A DNA stretch of 64,000 nt from Flagellimonas chongwuensis (lineage in GTDB: Bacteria > Bacteroidota > Bacteroidia > Flavobacteriales > Flavobacteriaceae). Made by a program: the position numbers and the translations under genes. Below are positions 32,628 through 42,450 of this stretch, piece after piece (within the stretch, counting starts at the first letter, position 1; every line of letters begins with the position of its first letter). The stretch spans positions 1 through 64,000 of the forward strand of contig NZ_WYET01000007.1 in assembly GCF_013376415.1 (NCBI RefSeq). Reading direction: 5' to 3'. Below the pieces are notes generated by a model, which was not told the origin of the DNA, did not search any database, and saw only the letters and a list, made by a program, of their open reading frames with translations.

Positions 32628-33611
32628 TTATGTTTCAAAAGGAAAGCTAACACCGCACTTTTTTCTGACAGTGTCCAATAACTCTGACAAATCAAGGCTA
32701 TTTTGATGCGACCATATATCACTCTCAATTTTATTGTTTCTTAAACATTCATGAACCTCTAGAATTTCATAATAGTAACCAATACCTTTCAAGGGTAGAC
32801 TGAACTTTTTGGTTTCGTCTTCCTTCACCATCGTATATTCGTCTGCTTCGTGCCATCTAGATTTTAAAAATAATTGTCCCTTGTTACCAGAAATCTCGGC
32901 TTCCATTCGCGATCGACTCGTAAAACCACTGTACAAAATAGCCTGAGCATCAGGATAATCAAAAATCATGCTGGTCTGGAGTTCCGTTCCGTTACTGTGA
33001 AATTTTGAACTTGCCATAACATTTTCGGGCATGCCCAGTAATAGGTAGGATAGAAAAATGGGATAAATACCAATATCCAAAATGGTTCCCGAAGCCAGGT
33101 TAGGGTTCAACAATCGGGAATCTTCATCCCTGTCGAGCGCATAAAATGCAAAATCCGCATAAAGATATTTTAGCGCCCCTATCTCACCAGCATCGACCAA
33201 TTCTTTTACTTTTTTGATGGATGGATTAAAACGGGACCACATAGCTTCCATCAAAAAGGCATTGTGCTTCTTTGAGGCATTTACCTGCTCTACCACTTCG
33301 TTCCTATTGACACCCATCGGCTTTTCACATAAAACTCCTATGCCATTCTCAAGCGCCTTAATGGACAAATCTTTATGGAAATTATGGGGCGTGGCTATGT
33401 AAACAACATCCACTGTTCCCGATCGGAACAATTCATCGTAACTTCCAAAAGTATGTTTTACATCGTACTCTTCGGCAAATTCTTGAGCTCTTTCCATTGA
33501 CCTTGATGCTACGGCAGTTACCTTTGCATCCTCTACGAGCAAAAGGTCCGAAACAAATTTTCTAGCTATTTTTCCCGGGCCAACAATGCCCCATCTTATT
33601 TTGGTTTCCAT
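32628..33611 (-). CDS. Gfo/Idh/MocA family oxidoreductase
   Basis: A 327-residue NAD(P)-dependent dehydrogenase. The N-terminal Rossmann domain opens R-W-G-I-V-G-P-G-K-I-A-R-K-F, and the family motif C-E-K-P-M-G contains the catalytic K97. The C-terminal alpha/beta sandwich holds M-W-S-R-F-N-P and the I-L-D-I-G-I-Y-P segment with the D and Y/H region of the active site. It resembles dimeric dihydrodiol dehydrogenase/glucose-fructose oxidoreductase-like members acting on sugars. It is divergent from the carboxylase gene. A TACTTTTG -7 box ends only 5 bases upstream of the ATG, predicting a nearly leaderless mRNA. Confidence 0.9.
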   Translation of the reverse strand: METKIRWGIVGPGKIARKFVSDLLLVEDAKVTAVASRSMERAQEFAEEYDVKHTFGSYDELFRSGTVDVVYIATPHNFHKDLSIKALENGIGVLCEKPMGVNRNEVVEQVNASKKHNAFLMEAMWSRFNPSIKKVKELVDAGEIGALKYLYADFAFYALDRDEDSRLLNPNLASGTILDIGIYPIFLSYLLLGMPENVMASSKFHSNGTELQTSMIFDYPDAQAILYSGFTSRSRMEAEISGNKGQLFLKSRWHEADEYTMVKEDETKKFSLPLKGIGYYYEILEVHECLRNNKIESDIWSHQNSLDLSELLDTVRKKCGVSFPFET

Positions 33612-33616
33612 ATCTT

Positions 33617-33624
33617 CAAAAGTA
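33617..33624 (-). promoter_or_regulatory. -7 box TACTTTTG directly before the Gfo/Idh/MocA start
   Basis: The minus strand reads TACTTTTG and only 5 bases (AAGAT) separate it from the ATG at 33611. If used, transcription would begin at or next to the start codon. Confidence 0.5.
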
Positions 33625-33672
33625 ATAATTATAACTCCTTATCTTTAACCAGCTAAATGAATTTATAGTAGA

Positions 33673-35301
33673 ATGGATATAAACTTCAATAAGAACGAAG
33701 ACCATAATAAATTAAAACTGTCTGACCTGAAGCGCAGATTGGCGAAAGTGAAGCTCGGTGGCGGCAAGAGACGTATCGAGAAGCACCATGCCAAAGGTAA
33801 ACTAACCGCAAGGGAGCGTATGGATTATCTACTCGATGAAGAGGCCCCATCCATTGAAATTGGAGCCTTTGCAGGAGAGGATATGTATGAAGAACACGGA
33901 GGATGTCCTTCTGGTGGAGTGGTGGTTAAAGTTGGTTACGTTAAAGGCAAGCAATGTGTGGTTGTAGCAAACGATGCCACGGTAAAGGCCGGTGCTTGGT
34001 TTCCTATTACCGGGAAGAAAAATCTACGGGCCCAGGAAATTTCAATTGAGAACAAATTGCCCATTATTTATTTGGTGGACAGTGCGGGGGTATACCTGCC
34101 TATGCAAGATGAAATATTTCCGGATAAAGAGCATTTTGGCCGCATTTTCAGGAACAATGCTGTAATGAGCAGTATGGGAATCACACAAATAGCCGCAGTT
34201 ATGGGAAGCTGCGTTGCCGGTGGTGCCTATTTACCGATTATGAGCGACGAAGCCTTGATCGTGGACAAAACAGGAAGCATTTTTTTGGCCGGAAGTTATT
34301 TGGTGAAAGCTGCCATCGGTGAAAGCATTGACAACGAAACTTTGGGCGGTGCTACAACCCATTCTGAGATTAGCGGCGTAACTGACTACAAAGCCAAAGA
34401 CGATAAAGATGCCTTGGACAAAATCAAAAATATTGTTGACAAGATAGGTAACTTCGACAAAGCAGGTTTTAACAGGGTTGAACCTAAAAAACCCACTGAA
34501 GAACCCGATGACATTTTTGGAATTTTACCAGCATCCCGAAGCGACCAATACGATATGGTAGAGATCATCAAGCGATTGGTGGACGACTCCGAGTTTGAAC
34601 AATATAAAGAAGGCTACGGACAGACCATTTTAACCGGATACGCACGTATCGATGGTTGGGCCGTAGGCATAGTTGCCAATCAGCGCAAAGTGGTAAAGAC
34701 CAAAAAGGGTGAAATGCAGTTTGGAGGTGTCATCTATTCCGATTCTGCGGACAAGGCCACCCGTTTTATCGCCAATTGTAACCAGAAGAAAATTCCCTTG
34801 GTGTTTTTACAGGATGTGACCGGATTTATGGTGGGCAGCAAAAGTGAGCACGGTGGAATTATTAAAGATGGTGCCAAAATGGTGAATGCTGTTAGCAATT
34901 CGGTGGTTCCTAAATTTACCATTGTCATTGGGAATAGCTACGGAGCCGGAAATTATGCCATGTGCGGAAAAGCTTATGACCCCCGGTTAATCGTGGCCTG
35001 GCCAAGTGCTGAACTTGCCGTGATGAGCGGAAACTCTGCCGCCAAGGTACTTTTACAGATTGAAAAAGCCAGTTTGGAGAAAAGTGGCAAGCCTGTTGAT
35101 GCGGAAAAGGAAAAGCAACTTTTTGATGAAATAAAGCAGCGTTACGATGACCAAATATCACCGTATTACGCTGCTGCTAGACTTTGGACAGATGCCATAA
35201 TCAATCCGTTGGAGACCCGTAAATGGATTTCTATGGGAATCGAAGCGGCGAACCACGCACCCATTGAGAAAAAGTTTAATATGGGAGTGCTGCAGGTATA
35301 A
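33673..35301 (+). CDS. acyl-CoA carboxylase beta (carboxyltransferase) subunit
   Basis: A 542-residue carboxyltransferase of the propionyl-CoA/methylcrotonyl-CoA carboxylase type. The paired crotonase-like domains are visible: N-terminal A-R-E-R-M-D-Y-L-L-D and G-G-A-Y-L-P-I-M-S-D-E; C-terminal F-L-Q-D-V-T-G-F-M-V-G and G-N-S-Y-G-A-G-N-Y-A-M-C-G-K-A. The G-S-C-V-A-G-G-A-Y and A-W-P-S-A-E-L-A-V-M segments favour methylcrotonyl-CoA carboxylase (leucine breakdown), though propionyl-CoA cannot be excluded. The biotin-carrying alpha subunit is not in this window. It has a TATCTTTA-type promoter box upstream. Confidence 0.93.
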   Translation: MDINFNKNEDHNKLKLSDLKRRLAKVKLGGGKRRIEKHHAKGKLTARERMDYLLDEEAPSIEIGAFAGEDMYEEHGGCPSGGVVVKVGYVKGKQCVVVANDATVKAGAWFPITGKKNLRAQEISIENKLPIIYLVDSAGVYLPMQDEIFPDKEHFGRIFRNNAVMSSMGITQIAAVMGSCVAGGAYLPIMSDEALIVDKTGSIFLAGSYLVKAAIGESIDNETLGGATTHSEISGVTDYKAKDDKDALDKIKNIVDKIGNFDKAGFNRVEPKKPTEEPDDIFGILPASRSDQYDMVEIIKRLVDDSEFEQYKEGYGQTILTGYARIDGWAVGIVANQRKVVKTKKGEMQFGGVIYSDSADKATRFIANCNQKKIPLVFLQDVTGFMVGSKSEHGGIIKDGAKMVNAVSNSVVPKFTIVIGNSYGAGNYAMCGKAYDPRLIVAWPSAELAVMSGNSAAKVLLQIEKASLEKSGKPVDAEKEKQLFDEIKQRYDDQISPYYAAARLWTDAIINPLETRKWISMGIEAANHAPIEKKFNMGVLQV

Positions 35302-35316
35302 CTGAAGCAATTAGGT

Positions 35317-35709
35317 TTAAGGGCGTAGCTTATATTTCTTGTCAAGAAAATCGCCTACTGCTTCACAATCATCAGTTTCATATAAAAAAACATCCACTAC
35401 TTGGCCTTCTTCATTTACATCAAATAAAGACCAAAATGGGTTGCCTGTATATTCATCTATATAAAAATCATATTCTTCCTTGGGAAGTTCACCTTCCTCT
35501 ATCAATTTATTAGGGTCATAAAAATCTAAAACATAATTAAAGCAAGCTTCCATATCCTCATTGGAAATAGGTCCTTCATAAATCTCATTATTGCTTTCTA
35601 GAAGGGCTTTAATATTAAGCTCCCAATACTTTGTTGATTTAGCTTGCTCTCGAAGCGTTTTGGCATGCATGCAAATCTCGTCCATGCTCATACCTTTAAA
35701 TTTATCCAT
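35317..35709 (-). CDS. hypothetical acidic protein
   Basis: Family not recognised. A 130-residue acidic, soluble protein without signal peptide or membrane segment. It opens M-D-K-F-K-G-M-S-M-D-E-I-C-M-H-A-K-T-L-R-E-Q and its C-terminal half carries F-Y-I-D-E-Y-T-G-N-P-F-W-S-L-F-D-V-N and V-D-V-F-L-Y-E-T-D-D-C. The size, acidity and solitary position are like immunity-type or adaptor proteins, but no toxin lies nearby, so that is speculation. It is preceded by a 290-base gap. Confidence 0.65.
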   Translation of the reverse strand: MDKFKGMSMDEICMHAKTLREQAKSTKYWELNIKALLESNNEIYEGPISNEDMEACFNYVLDFYDPNKLIEEGELPKEEYDFYIDEYTGNPFWSLFDVNEEGQVVDVFLYETDDCEAVGDFLDKKYKLRP

Positions 35710-35999
35710 AAATTAAGTTTAAAATATTTTCTAAACTAAATATTTATAGGCATGTTGTGCGTGTTGATTTATGAATGCGCCTTTTCAATTGATGAAACAG
35801 CGATATGAATTGATGGATTAGTTTTACCTCAACTGCAAAGATGGTTTTTCTTCACTATGGAATGATGGAAATCTGACCATTGGCCAAAGCCAATTTACCA
35901 TCGGCGAATCATCCTTCTTTATAGATTTACCATAAATCAAACTGGGAAGCTAAATGAATATTCCTGCAAAAATCAGAGGATTGCCTGATTTACATATAA

Positions 36000-37346
36000 T
36001 CAGTTGCCCAAGTGCGATTTTGGCCTTGGAATAAGCAGTAATTCCGTTTGTCTACCATTAATATAGCGGAAGCCATCTTCACCAAAAAAACCGGGCTCCT
36101 CCAACATAATTCGGATATCCCTGTTCCATTCCGGGATGTTGACCGTTGCATTCAATTCAATGGCATAGGCGGTGTTCGGGTTCAATGGGTAATTTTCGCC
36201 ATCGTCCTTCATGACTCCCCCTTGGGAATCCCACATACCAATGGTTGTACCGGCAGAATGGCCATACATGCCCAATGGATGGGTATAAATGGATGGTTGC
36301 AGACCTGAGGCCTTGGCATCTTTAAGAGCTTTCGCCAAAATCTCGTTCCCCACTTTGCCCTTGACCATATTCTGGGTCAAGAAATCCTGTACACGATTCC
36401 CATCATATAAGGCATTTACCAAAAACGAGGGGGCTTCGGTTTCCTCTGGTTTTAGAACATAGGCTAATTCTTGACAATCCGTGTTCAAACGCAAGTAGGT
36501 GATACCAAAATCGCAATGCAACAAATCTCCACGTTGAATAACTTCATCGTCCGGTCTTCCTGAAAATGAATACAGATGTCCTACCAATTCCTCACTGGTA
36601 CGTTGCACATCAACTGTAGGGTGAAACCAAGTTTCCAATCCCAAATCAGTAACTTTTTGACGCATCCACCACTCCACTTCGGTTGTTGTGGTTATTCCTG
36701 GAGTGATTACTTTTTCTGAAAAAGCCTCGGCAATAATATCATGGGTAATGTCCGTCAACTGGTTGAAAATAGTCATTTCCCGTGGTGTCCTGGTTTCTAT
36801 CCAGCGTACAGCCAACTGTTCTGCAGATACTACCTTAGAATGGTATTTTTTGGGTAAATTGGCCATAAACTCATCGTAATCCGTCTTATCCAATCCATCC
36901 GCAATATTATGGTCCTTAGAAAAATTAAGTCCTATTTTCTCCGGGTTCCGTTCGGAAATCAATTCCATCAAACGTTTCCACTGATTAGGCTCCTTTTCCT
37001 TATCCCAAGCGGAAATAATGCTTTTTCCAATATTGTAACGGGCAACGGCCAGTTTATCGATGGTATTCTTTTCTTTATCCCTATAAAACAGAATTATCGT
37101 TCTTCTCCTGGCATTTAGCCAAGTTGCTGGCAACATGGTTCGTAGTACAGGATCTTCATTGTATTCTCGGGAAATCAATACCCACATATCCAAACCTGCA
37201 TCGTCCATTAGTTTAGGAAGTACGTTATTGAATCTTTCATCGAGTATTTCGTCCACAACCCGTGCCCGTTCCACTTCGGGAAGGATTTGTTGGGAAATAG
37301 CAATAAAAGGTAAGAGCAGAAGTACTAGGTTGATGGTTTTTCGCAT
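36000..37346 (-). CDS. secreted M24 family metallopeptidase (Xaa-Pro aminopeptidase type)
   Basis: A 448-residue exported protein (signal peptide ending near I-A-I-S-Q) with an N-terminal creatinase-like domain and a C-terminal pita-bread domain. Metal ligands expected in D-F-G-I-T-Y (aspartate), H-P-L-G-M-Y-G-H (histidine) and the glutamates of A-I-E-L-N and M-L-E-E-P-G-F appear in the right order. The family removes N-terminal residues before proline. The N-terminal W-L-N-A-R-R-R-T-I-I-L-F-Y stretch resembles other flavobacterial secreted M24 proteins. It lies 32 bases downstream of menE on the same strand; co-transcription is possible without a functional link. Confidence 0.9.
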   Translation of the reverse strand: MRKTINLVLLLLPFIAISQQILPEVERARVVDEILDERFNNVLPKLMDDAGLDMWVLISREYNEDPVLRTMLPATWLNARRRTIILFYRDKEKNTIDKLAVARYNIGKSIISAWDKEKEPNQWKRLMELISERNPEKIGLNFSKDHNIADGLDKTDYDEFMANLPKKYHSKVVSAEQLAVRWIETRTPREMTIFNQLTDITHDIIAEAFSEKVITPGITTTTEVEWWMRQKVTDLGLETWFHPTVDVQRTSEELVGHLYSFSGRPDDEVIQRGDLLHCDFGITYLRLNTDCQELAYVLKPEETEAPSFLVNALYDGNRVQDFLTQNMVKGKVGNEILAKALKDAKASGLQPSIYTHPLGMYGHSAGTTIGMWDSQGGVMKDDGENYPLNPNTAYAIELNATVNIPEWNRDIRIMLEEPGFFGEDGFRYINGRQTELLLIPRPKSHLGN

Positions 37347-37378
37347 GGTTGATTTTTAAAGTTTTGAATGTACAAAAC

Positions 37379-38452
37379 TTAGCCTATTTGTTCCAAGGTT
37401 TTTTTTCTATCCACCTTTCTTGTTGAGGTTTCCACAAAGGATTTCATAAAATACACTTGTTTGGGAACTTCATATTTTGATACCCCTTGCAAAACCTTAA
37501 TAGCTTTTAGTAGTCCTGCTTTATTCATTGGTTCACATTCCATTACAAGCACCAATTTTTCACCCAATCGGTCATCTGGTAAGCCCGCTACAAAGAAGCG
37601 TGGCTCTATTAGGATTGAAAGCTTTTGCTCTATTTTTTCAGGAATGATTTTGATTCCCCCTGAATTGATTATGGAATCATAACGGCCCAACCAAAGGAAT
37701 TGATTTTTATTGATAAGCTCAACCACATCATTGGTGATGATATTACTGTCTGAAATTTTCGGTGCCTCAATCACAAGGCATCCTCTGTCATCTTGTGAGA
37801 CAGAAACATCTGGAAGAGTTTCAAATGGATTCACTTTCTTTCCATCTATCTTTTTTACCGCAATGTGAGTGATGGTTTCCGTCATTCCATAGGTTTCATA
37901 AGCACGGACAGGCAATTTGGATAGTTCGTTTCTTAAATTCGAATCCACAGGGGCACCACCGATTATAATTTGGCCTACCCTATCCATTTGATGCATCGAA
38001 TTTTGGACCTGCAAAGGTACCATGGCCACAAAATCATAGATGTTATCAGTATCGTTTAGTGGGCTTGAAGAAGGTTCTACCATATCTAAATGCAGCCCGA
38101 GAATCATGGTACGGACCAACATCATTTTGCCGGCAATACCTGTGCAAGGAAGGCATAAAAGTGCTCTCTGTTCTGGCTTTAACCCAAAATATGTACCTGT
38201 GGCCAAGGCCGAATTGACCATATGCTCTTTTTTAAGGACTATGGTCTTTGGTTTTCCTGTTGACCCCGAAGTTTTAACTTGGACGGTAGACTCTTTGGAG
38301 GTCCAATCCAACAAAAAATCACCTATAGACTTTTGAAAAGGTAGGCCTTCTTTTAATTCTTGAGCGAACTTTGCAAGCCCTTCAGTCGAATAGGAAACAT
38401 TATTTAATTGAAAGTCAGAGTGTATCTTATGCCAAGTCGGATTTTCCATCAT
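37379..38452 (-). CDS. menE: o-succinylbenzoate-CoA ligase (AMP-binding enzyme)
   Basis: A 357-residue acyl-CoA synthetase that activates o-succinylbenzoate in menaquinone synthesis. The P-loop T-S-G-S-T-G-K-P-K-T, the E-T-Y-G-M-T-E-T motif, W-L-G-R-Y-D-S-I-I-N-S-G-G and the final lysine region R-K-V-D-R-K are visible. It is shorter than the roughly 480-residue proteobacterial MenE, as is usual in Flavobacteriaceae. The identification leans on menC immediately upstream (separated by the CPBP gene). Its start overlaps the CPBP stop by 26 bases, implying translational coupling. Confidence 0.92.
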   Translation of the reverse strand: MMENPTWHKIHSDFQLNNVSYSTEGLAKFAQELKEGLPFQKSIGDFLLDWTSKESTVQVKTSGSTGKPKTIVLKKEHMVNSALATGTYFGLKPEQRALLCLPCTGIAGKMMLVRTMILGLHLDMVEPSSSPLNDTDNIYDFVAMVPLQVQNSMHQMDRVGQIIIGGAPVDSNLRNELSKLPVRAYETYGMTETITHIAVKKIDGKKVNPFETLPDVSVSQDDRGCLVIEAPKISDSNIITNDVVELINKNQFLWLGRYDSIINSGGIKIIPEKIEQKLSILIEPRFFVAGLPDDRLGEKLVLVMECEPMNKAGLLKAIKVLQGVSKYEVPKQVYFMKSFVETSTRKVDRKKTLEQIG

Positions 38453-39389
38453 TTAGTGCCAAATATTCTTCCCTTGACAAAACTCTTCCAAAAAGTTTCT
38501 CCTTCCAGTTTTTCCAACCATACTTTTTAGAGAAAATAAACAGTAAAATTGGATAAATTACAAACACCGGAATTAATACATCCCATCCTAAAACTGGTTC
38601 GGAAACATCCCTGTAAATGGAATGGGTTCGGAATGCTGTCCAATCAGCGGTGACAAGGAGCGCCGTAAAGAAGTTGTTGGCCGCATGAAAACCCAAGGGC
38701 AATTCCAATCCTTCGTCCATTAATGTCAAAATACCCAAAAAGAAACCTGTTCCTATGTAGTAGATTAAGATGCCATACCCCAATTTATCAACCTCTGGAT
38801 TGAGAATATGTAACAATCCGAACAAGGACGAACTCACCACAAAAGGCAACCATTTATTTTTTGATGCAATACCGATAGACTGCATAAGGTAGCCTCTTGT
38901 AAAATATTCCTCGAAGCTAGTCTGGATAGGTATAAAGATGATGGAAATCAACAATAGTACTAAAAATGGACCTGTTTCAAAGGAAAACTGGTAGTTTTCC
39001 GGTGATAAGTAAATGTCCAAAAACACCAGTGCAGACGACACCACTCCCCATAAAACGAATGAAAATGTGATTCTTTTCCAATCGATTCGTCTTCTCGATG
39101 TGGTAAAGTCCTTAAACGAAAGTCTATGTATGAATTTAACAGCCACCCATAAACTTATCATGGCCGCAAAAAAGGTGAGCAACACCAATAAAAAGAAAAA
39201 GTTGAGGCCCAAGGTATCGGCCATAGCCCCATAATCCGTGGATATTGAATTGATTGACTCCGCCTTTAAGATCATTGCCGCAATTAAGGGTATACCTCCC
39301 AAAAATTGCCACCCAATGATAATGATCAAAAATCCAACAAAATATCTCCAACGCTCGGTTAAACCTTTATATGCTTGTTCTATGTACAT
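38427..39389 (-). CDS. CPBP family intramembrane glutamic endopeptidase
   Basis: A 320-residue polytopic membrane protein with about eight hydrophobic segments. The CPBP (Abi) motifs are E160-E161-Y-F-T-R165, H194 in F-G-L-L-H and G-F-H-A-A-N-N further on. Family members cleave membrane-embedded substrates; in bacteria they are linked to prenyl-protein-like processing, bacteriocin immunity or regulation. It overlaps menC by 10 bases upstream and menE by 26 bases downstream, so it is transcribed within the men operon, an association that recurs in this family of bacteria. Confidence 0.9.
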   Translation of the reverse strand: MYIEQAYKGLTERWRYFVGFLIIIIGWQFLGGIPLIAAMILKAESINSISTDYGAMADTLGLNFFFLLVLLTFFAAMISLWVAVKFIHRLSFKDFTTSRRRIDWKRITFSFVLWGVVSSALVFLDIYLSPENYQFSFETGPFLVLLLISIIFIPIQTSFEEYFTRGYLMQSIGIASKNKWLPFVVSSSLFGLLHILNPEVDKLGYGILIYYIGTGFFLGILTLMDEGLELPLGFHAANNFFTALLVTADWTAFRTHSIYRDVSEPVLGWDVLIPVFVIYPILLFIFSKKYGWKNWKEKLFGRVLSREEYLALNDGKSDLA

Positions 39390-40432
39390 ATTTCCTGTAT
39401 TAAATCCATATTCCAGGTCCTCATTTGCCTGTAAAAAAGTTTGCCTTCGGAAACTTCCAAAGGACTATCAATATTATTGGTGAACAGACTTCCAGTTCCT
39501 AATCCTTGTGGCATTTTGATATTCAAAGAATACGTGAACTGTGCTATTGCGTTTAATCCAATGTTACTTTCCAATGCACTGGTTATCCACCACCCTATGT
39601 TGTTTTCTTCTACCAAAGCTATCCATTCATTACTGCCACCAATACCCCCCACCAAACTTGGCTTTAAAATAATGTATTGTGGTTGTATGGTTTGTAACAG
39701 TTTCTTCTTTTCCGTTACATCAAAAACACCGATTAATTCCTCGTCCAAGGCAATAGGAAGTGGAGTACTTTCACAAAGATTGGCCATTTCTTGCCATTGG
39801 CCAGCTTTTATAGGCTGTTCAATGGAATGTATCTTGAAATGCGACAGCCTTTCCAACTTTTCCTGTGCTTCTTCGGGTTCAAAAGCGCCATTGGCATCCA
39901 CCCTTAGTTCGATGTCTGCAGGGGAAAATCTTTCTCGAATGGATTTTAGTATGGATATTTCCTTTTCAAAATCTATGGCTCCTATTTTCATTTTGATGCA
40001 ACCGAAACCATCCTTTAGTTTTTGTTCCAATTGTTTGAGCATATAGTCTGTGTTCCCCATCCAAATGAGGCCATTGATTGGAATCGGTGATTGCTTTTGG
40101 GAGAAATCTGAAGCGAATAATTCAAATGGATCGGTGGATTGTAAGGACAACAATGCTTGTTCAAGTCCAAACTGGATGGAGGGAAACTCTTTAAGTTTAT
40201 TCAATAGTTCTCGCTTATCCAAATGGATGTTGGCACAGGTCCATTGCAATTTTTCTTGGTAATCAGGTCTATCATCCACGCTTAATCCACGTAAAATACC
40301 ACATTCGCCTATACCAAATCCTTTTTCACTTTTTATTAAGATAAACCAGGTTTCCTTTTGCGTCATAACCCCGCGCGAAGTACCGCTGGGAACTTTAAAA
40401 TTGAGGATATACTTTTTATAGCTTGCTTTCAT
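39380..40432 (-). CDS. menC: o-succinylbenzoate synthase (enolase superfamily)
   Basis: A 350-residue enzyme that dehydrates SHCHC to o-succinylbenzoate. Enolase-superfamily residues appear in order: K-x-K in C-I-K-M-K-I-G, the metal ligands in V-D-A-N-G-A-F, S-I-E-Q-P and A-L-D-E-E-L, and the second catalytic lysine in I-L-K-P-S-L-V-G-G. Start ATG 40432. It lies 56 bases downstream of the TPR histidine kinase gene and is followed by overlapping CPBP and menE genes. Confidence 0.93.
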   Translation of the reverse strand: MKASYKKYILNFKVPSGTSRGVMTQKETWFILIKSEKGFGIGECGILRGLSVDDRPDYQEKLQWTCANIHLDKRELLNKLKEFPSIQFGLEQALLSLQSTDPFELFASDFSQKQSPIPINGLIWMGNTDYMLKQLEQKLKDGFGCIKMKIGAIDFEKEISILKSIRERFSPADIELRVDANGAFEPEEAQEKLERLSHFKIHSIEQPIKAGQWQEMANLCESTPLPIALDEELIGVFDVTEKKKLLQTIQPQYIILKPSLVGGIGGSNEWIALVEENNIGWWITSALESNIGLNAIAQFTYSLNIKMPQGLGTGSLFTNNIDSPLEVSEGKLFYRQMRTWNMDLIQEICT

Positions 40433-40488
40433 GGAGTGGATTCAAATTTAGTTTTTTTTTGAATCCTACAAGACCATATATGGCCAAA

Positions 40489-42450
40489 TCAACTAAAGTT
40501 GAACCAAAAACGGACTCCTTCAACCTGCCTGTCCACATTTAATTTGGATTGAAGCTGATTTACCAATCTGTTGATCAAACGAATGCCCATTGAGGAGTTT
40601 GATCGTTCATCGGTATCATCCGGAAGTCCTACGCCATTGTCGGTATACTCAAAATAGCCCTGGTCCCCGTTTTTACGAAGGTGAATATAGATTTTTCCGT
40701 TGTCGTCGTTTTCGGGAAAGGCATATTTAAATGAATTCGACACAAGCTCGTTCAAGATCAATCCAAATGGAATCGCGCGGTCAATATCAAGCTCGGTACC
40801 TTCCGCATCAATGGTGATACTGATATTGTGTCCGCCCTTCTTGTAAACGGATTGCACGCTATTGATCAAACTTTCAATATATCCTTGCATCTCAATTACG
40901 GAGAGGTCATCATTCTGATACAATTTTTGATGAATCAATGCCATGGCCTTCACCCTGCTCTTCCCTTCTTCCAAAGCAACTATTGCTGCTTTGCTACGGG
41001 TGTTCTTCGTCTGTAAACTCAATAGGCTGCTCACCATTTGAAGGTTGTTCTTAACCCTATGGTGGATTTCTTTCAACAATGAATCCTTTTCTACCAGAGA
41101 GTTTTCGATAATATGTTTTTGTTCGGCGATCAATCGCTGATTTTTTATACTTTTTAGATAGGCATAAACCAGTCCAGCAAAACCCAACAAGGTAAATATC
41201 AATGAAATAAATACTAGGTTGATCCGCTCATCCTTGGCTTTCATTTCGCTACGTGCCAGCTCGTTGATACGCTTTTGCTCGTCGATAAGCCTTTGGGAAT
41301 TCTCTAAATCTTCATTGGCCACAATGGTCACCAATTGTTGTTTGATCAATGCCGATTGTTTTTTTGCCAACGAATCCTTTATTCTTTCGTTGCGTTTGTA
41401 GTAGATGGAAGCATTCTTGTAATTTTCCACCTTATCATAAAAAGCCGCTAAAAGACTGTTCCTTTTAATGATTTGAAGCACGGTAATATTGTCAAACTCG
41501 GTATCCAAATGCTTTTTTGCTTCGGTAAAGCGTTCCAATTGCAGATTGGCCTCGGCCAAGAACATGGTGTTCTCCACCACCTCACTCTGATCATTATTGT
41601 TCGGTGATTTCTTTAAGGTTTCAATGCTCGTTTCCAATAGAGGTATAGCCTCCTCATATTCTCCCAGCATTACATGGCATTTAGCAATATTCCCCTCTAT
41701 TTCTGCTTTTAGCAGTTCACTTTCGAATATGTCCGATTCACTCTTTTGAGTGGAAATATCGTTCATGTACACTCCAAGGTAGGAGTTCGCTTTTTTAAGC
41801 TCGCTCAAAGCCGTAGGTGCAGAATCATCGAGACGTAAATAATTGCCGACCTTGCTATGGTATTGGGCGAGTTTAAAGCTTTCGTTATCGGCAATGGTCG
41901 GCTTTACCTCCATTATATATTGGTTCCTGGCCTTTCTGTACAAACCAAGATTACTGTAGATGTCGTAAAAGGAAACGTTATTGGTGAGGCCCAACTCTCG
42001 TTTTTGTTTTCTTATTTCGATTTGTTTATCGAACAATTGAAGATTCGCGTAGTTATCGTCGAGCACATCTAAAACAATTTTCTGGGAATTTGAGTCCAAT
42101 GAATCTTTGACATCATAAAGTTCCTTTGCCAAGGCAGTACTCTTGTCGTATTCACCCAAGTCGTTGTAAACCTGTGCCTGCATCACCTTATAAAGTTGTG
42201 AAGCAGTGGTATCGGAGGTTTTTTCGGCATTGGAGAGGTAAATTTTGATGGTATCCAACCAATCGTACGCGGAGTTTACATTGTATCGATCTAGAGAGTT
42301 GAAAAATACTTCAAACCGTTGATCAGCATTGTCTTTATCCTCAAATTCGGTAAGTACACTTTGTTCCTCTCCGGTGGTTATTTGAGCCGAAGCGGTAAAA
42401 AGAAAAACAAAATATACTATGGTAAATAAATATCTTACGTAACGTCCCAT
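40489..42450 (-). CDS. TPR-containing membrane sensor histidine kinase (HisKA_2/HWE-like)
   Basis: A 653-residue kinase: signal peptide (ending near F-T-A-S-A-Q), about 350 residues of TPR-like helical repeats in the periplasm, a membrane segment near residues 400-422 (I-N-L-V-F-I-S-L-I-F-T-L-L-G-F), a HisKA_2 dimerisation box E-I-H-H-R-V-K-N-N-L-Q-M, and a HATPase domain with N-E-L-V-S-N-S-F-K-Y-A-F and D-N-G-V-G-L-P. It probably phosphorylates the LytTR regulator encoded upstream. The signal is unknown. Both genes sit between menA and menC, so they may sense respiratory state. Confidence 0.9.
   Translation of the reverse strand: MGRYVRYLFTIVYFVFLFTASAQITTGEEQSVLTEFEDKDNADQRFEVFFNSLDRYNVNSAYDWLDTIKIYLSNAEKTSDTTASQLYKVMQAQVYNDLGEYDKSTALAKELYDVKDSLDSNSQKIVLDVLDDNYANLQLFDKQIEIRKQKRELGLTNNVSFYDIYSNLGLYRKARNQYIMEVKPTIADNESFKLAQYHSKVGNYLRLDDSAPTALSELKKANSYLGVYMNDISTQKSESDIFESELLKAEIEGNIAKCHVMLGEYEEAIPLLETSIETLKKSPNNNDQSEVVENTMFLAEANLQLERFTEAKKHLDTEFDNITVLQIIKRNSLLAAFYDKVENYKNASIYYKRNERIKDSLAKKQSALIKQQLVTIVANEDLENSQRLIDEQKRINELARSEMKAKDERINLVFISLIFTLLGFAGLVYAYLKSIKNQRLIAEQKHIIENSLVEKDSLLKEIHHRVKNNLQMVSSLLSLQTKNTRSKAAIVALEEGKSRVKAMALIHQKLYQNDDLSVIEMQGYIESLINSVQSVYKKGGHNISITIDAEGTELDIDRAIPFGLILNELVSNSFKYAFPENDDNGKIYIHLRKNGDQGYFEYTDNGVGLPDDTDERSNSSMGIRLINRLVNQLQSKLNVDRQVEGVRFWFNFS

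Noticed and set aside
35710..35999. 290-base gap after the M24 peptidase examined for a gene or remnant
   Set aside because: No frame with coding character, hairpin or repeat stood out; it probably holds the promoter of the acidic hypothetical gene.
39441..40046. 201-codon + strand frame inside menC
   Set aside because: Ser-rich antisense translation of menC; active-site motifs are all on the minus strand.
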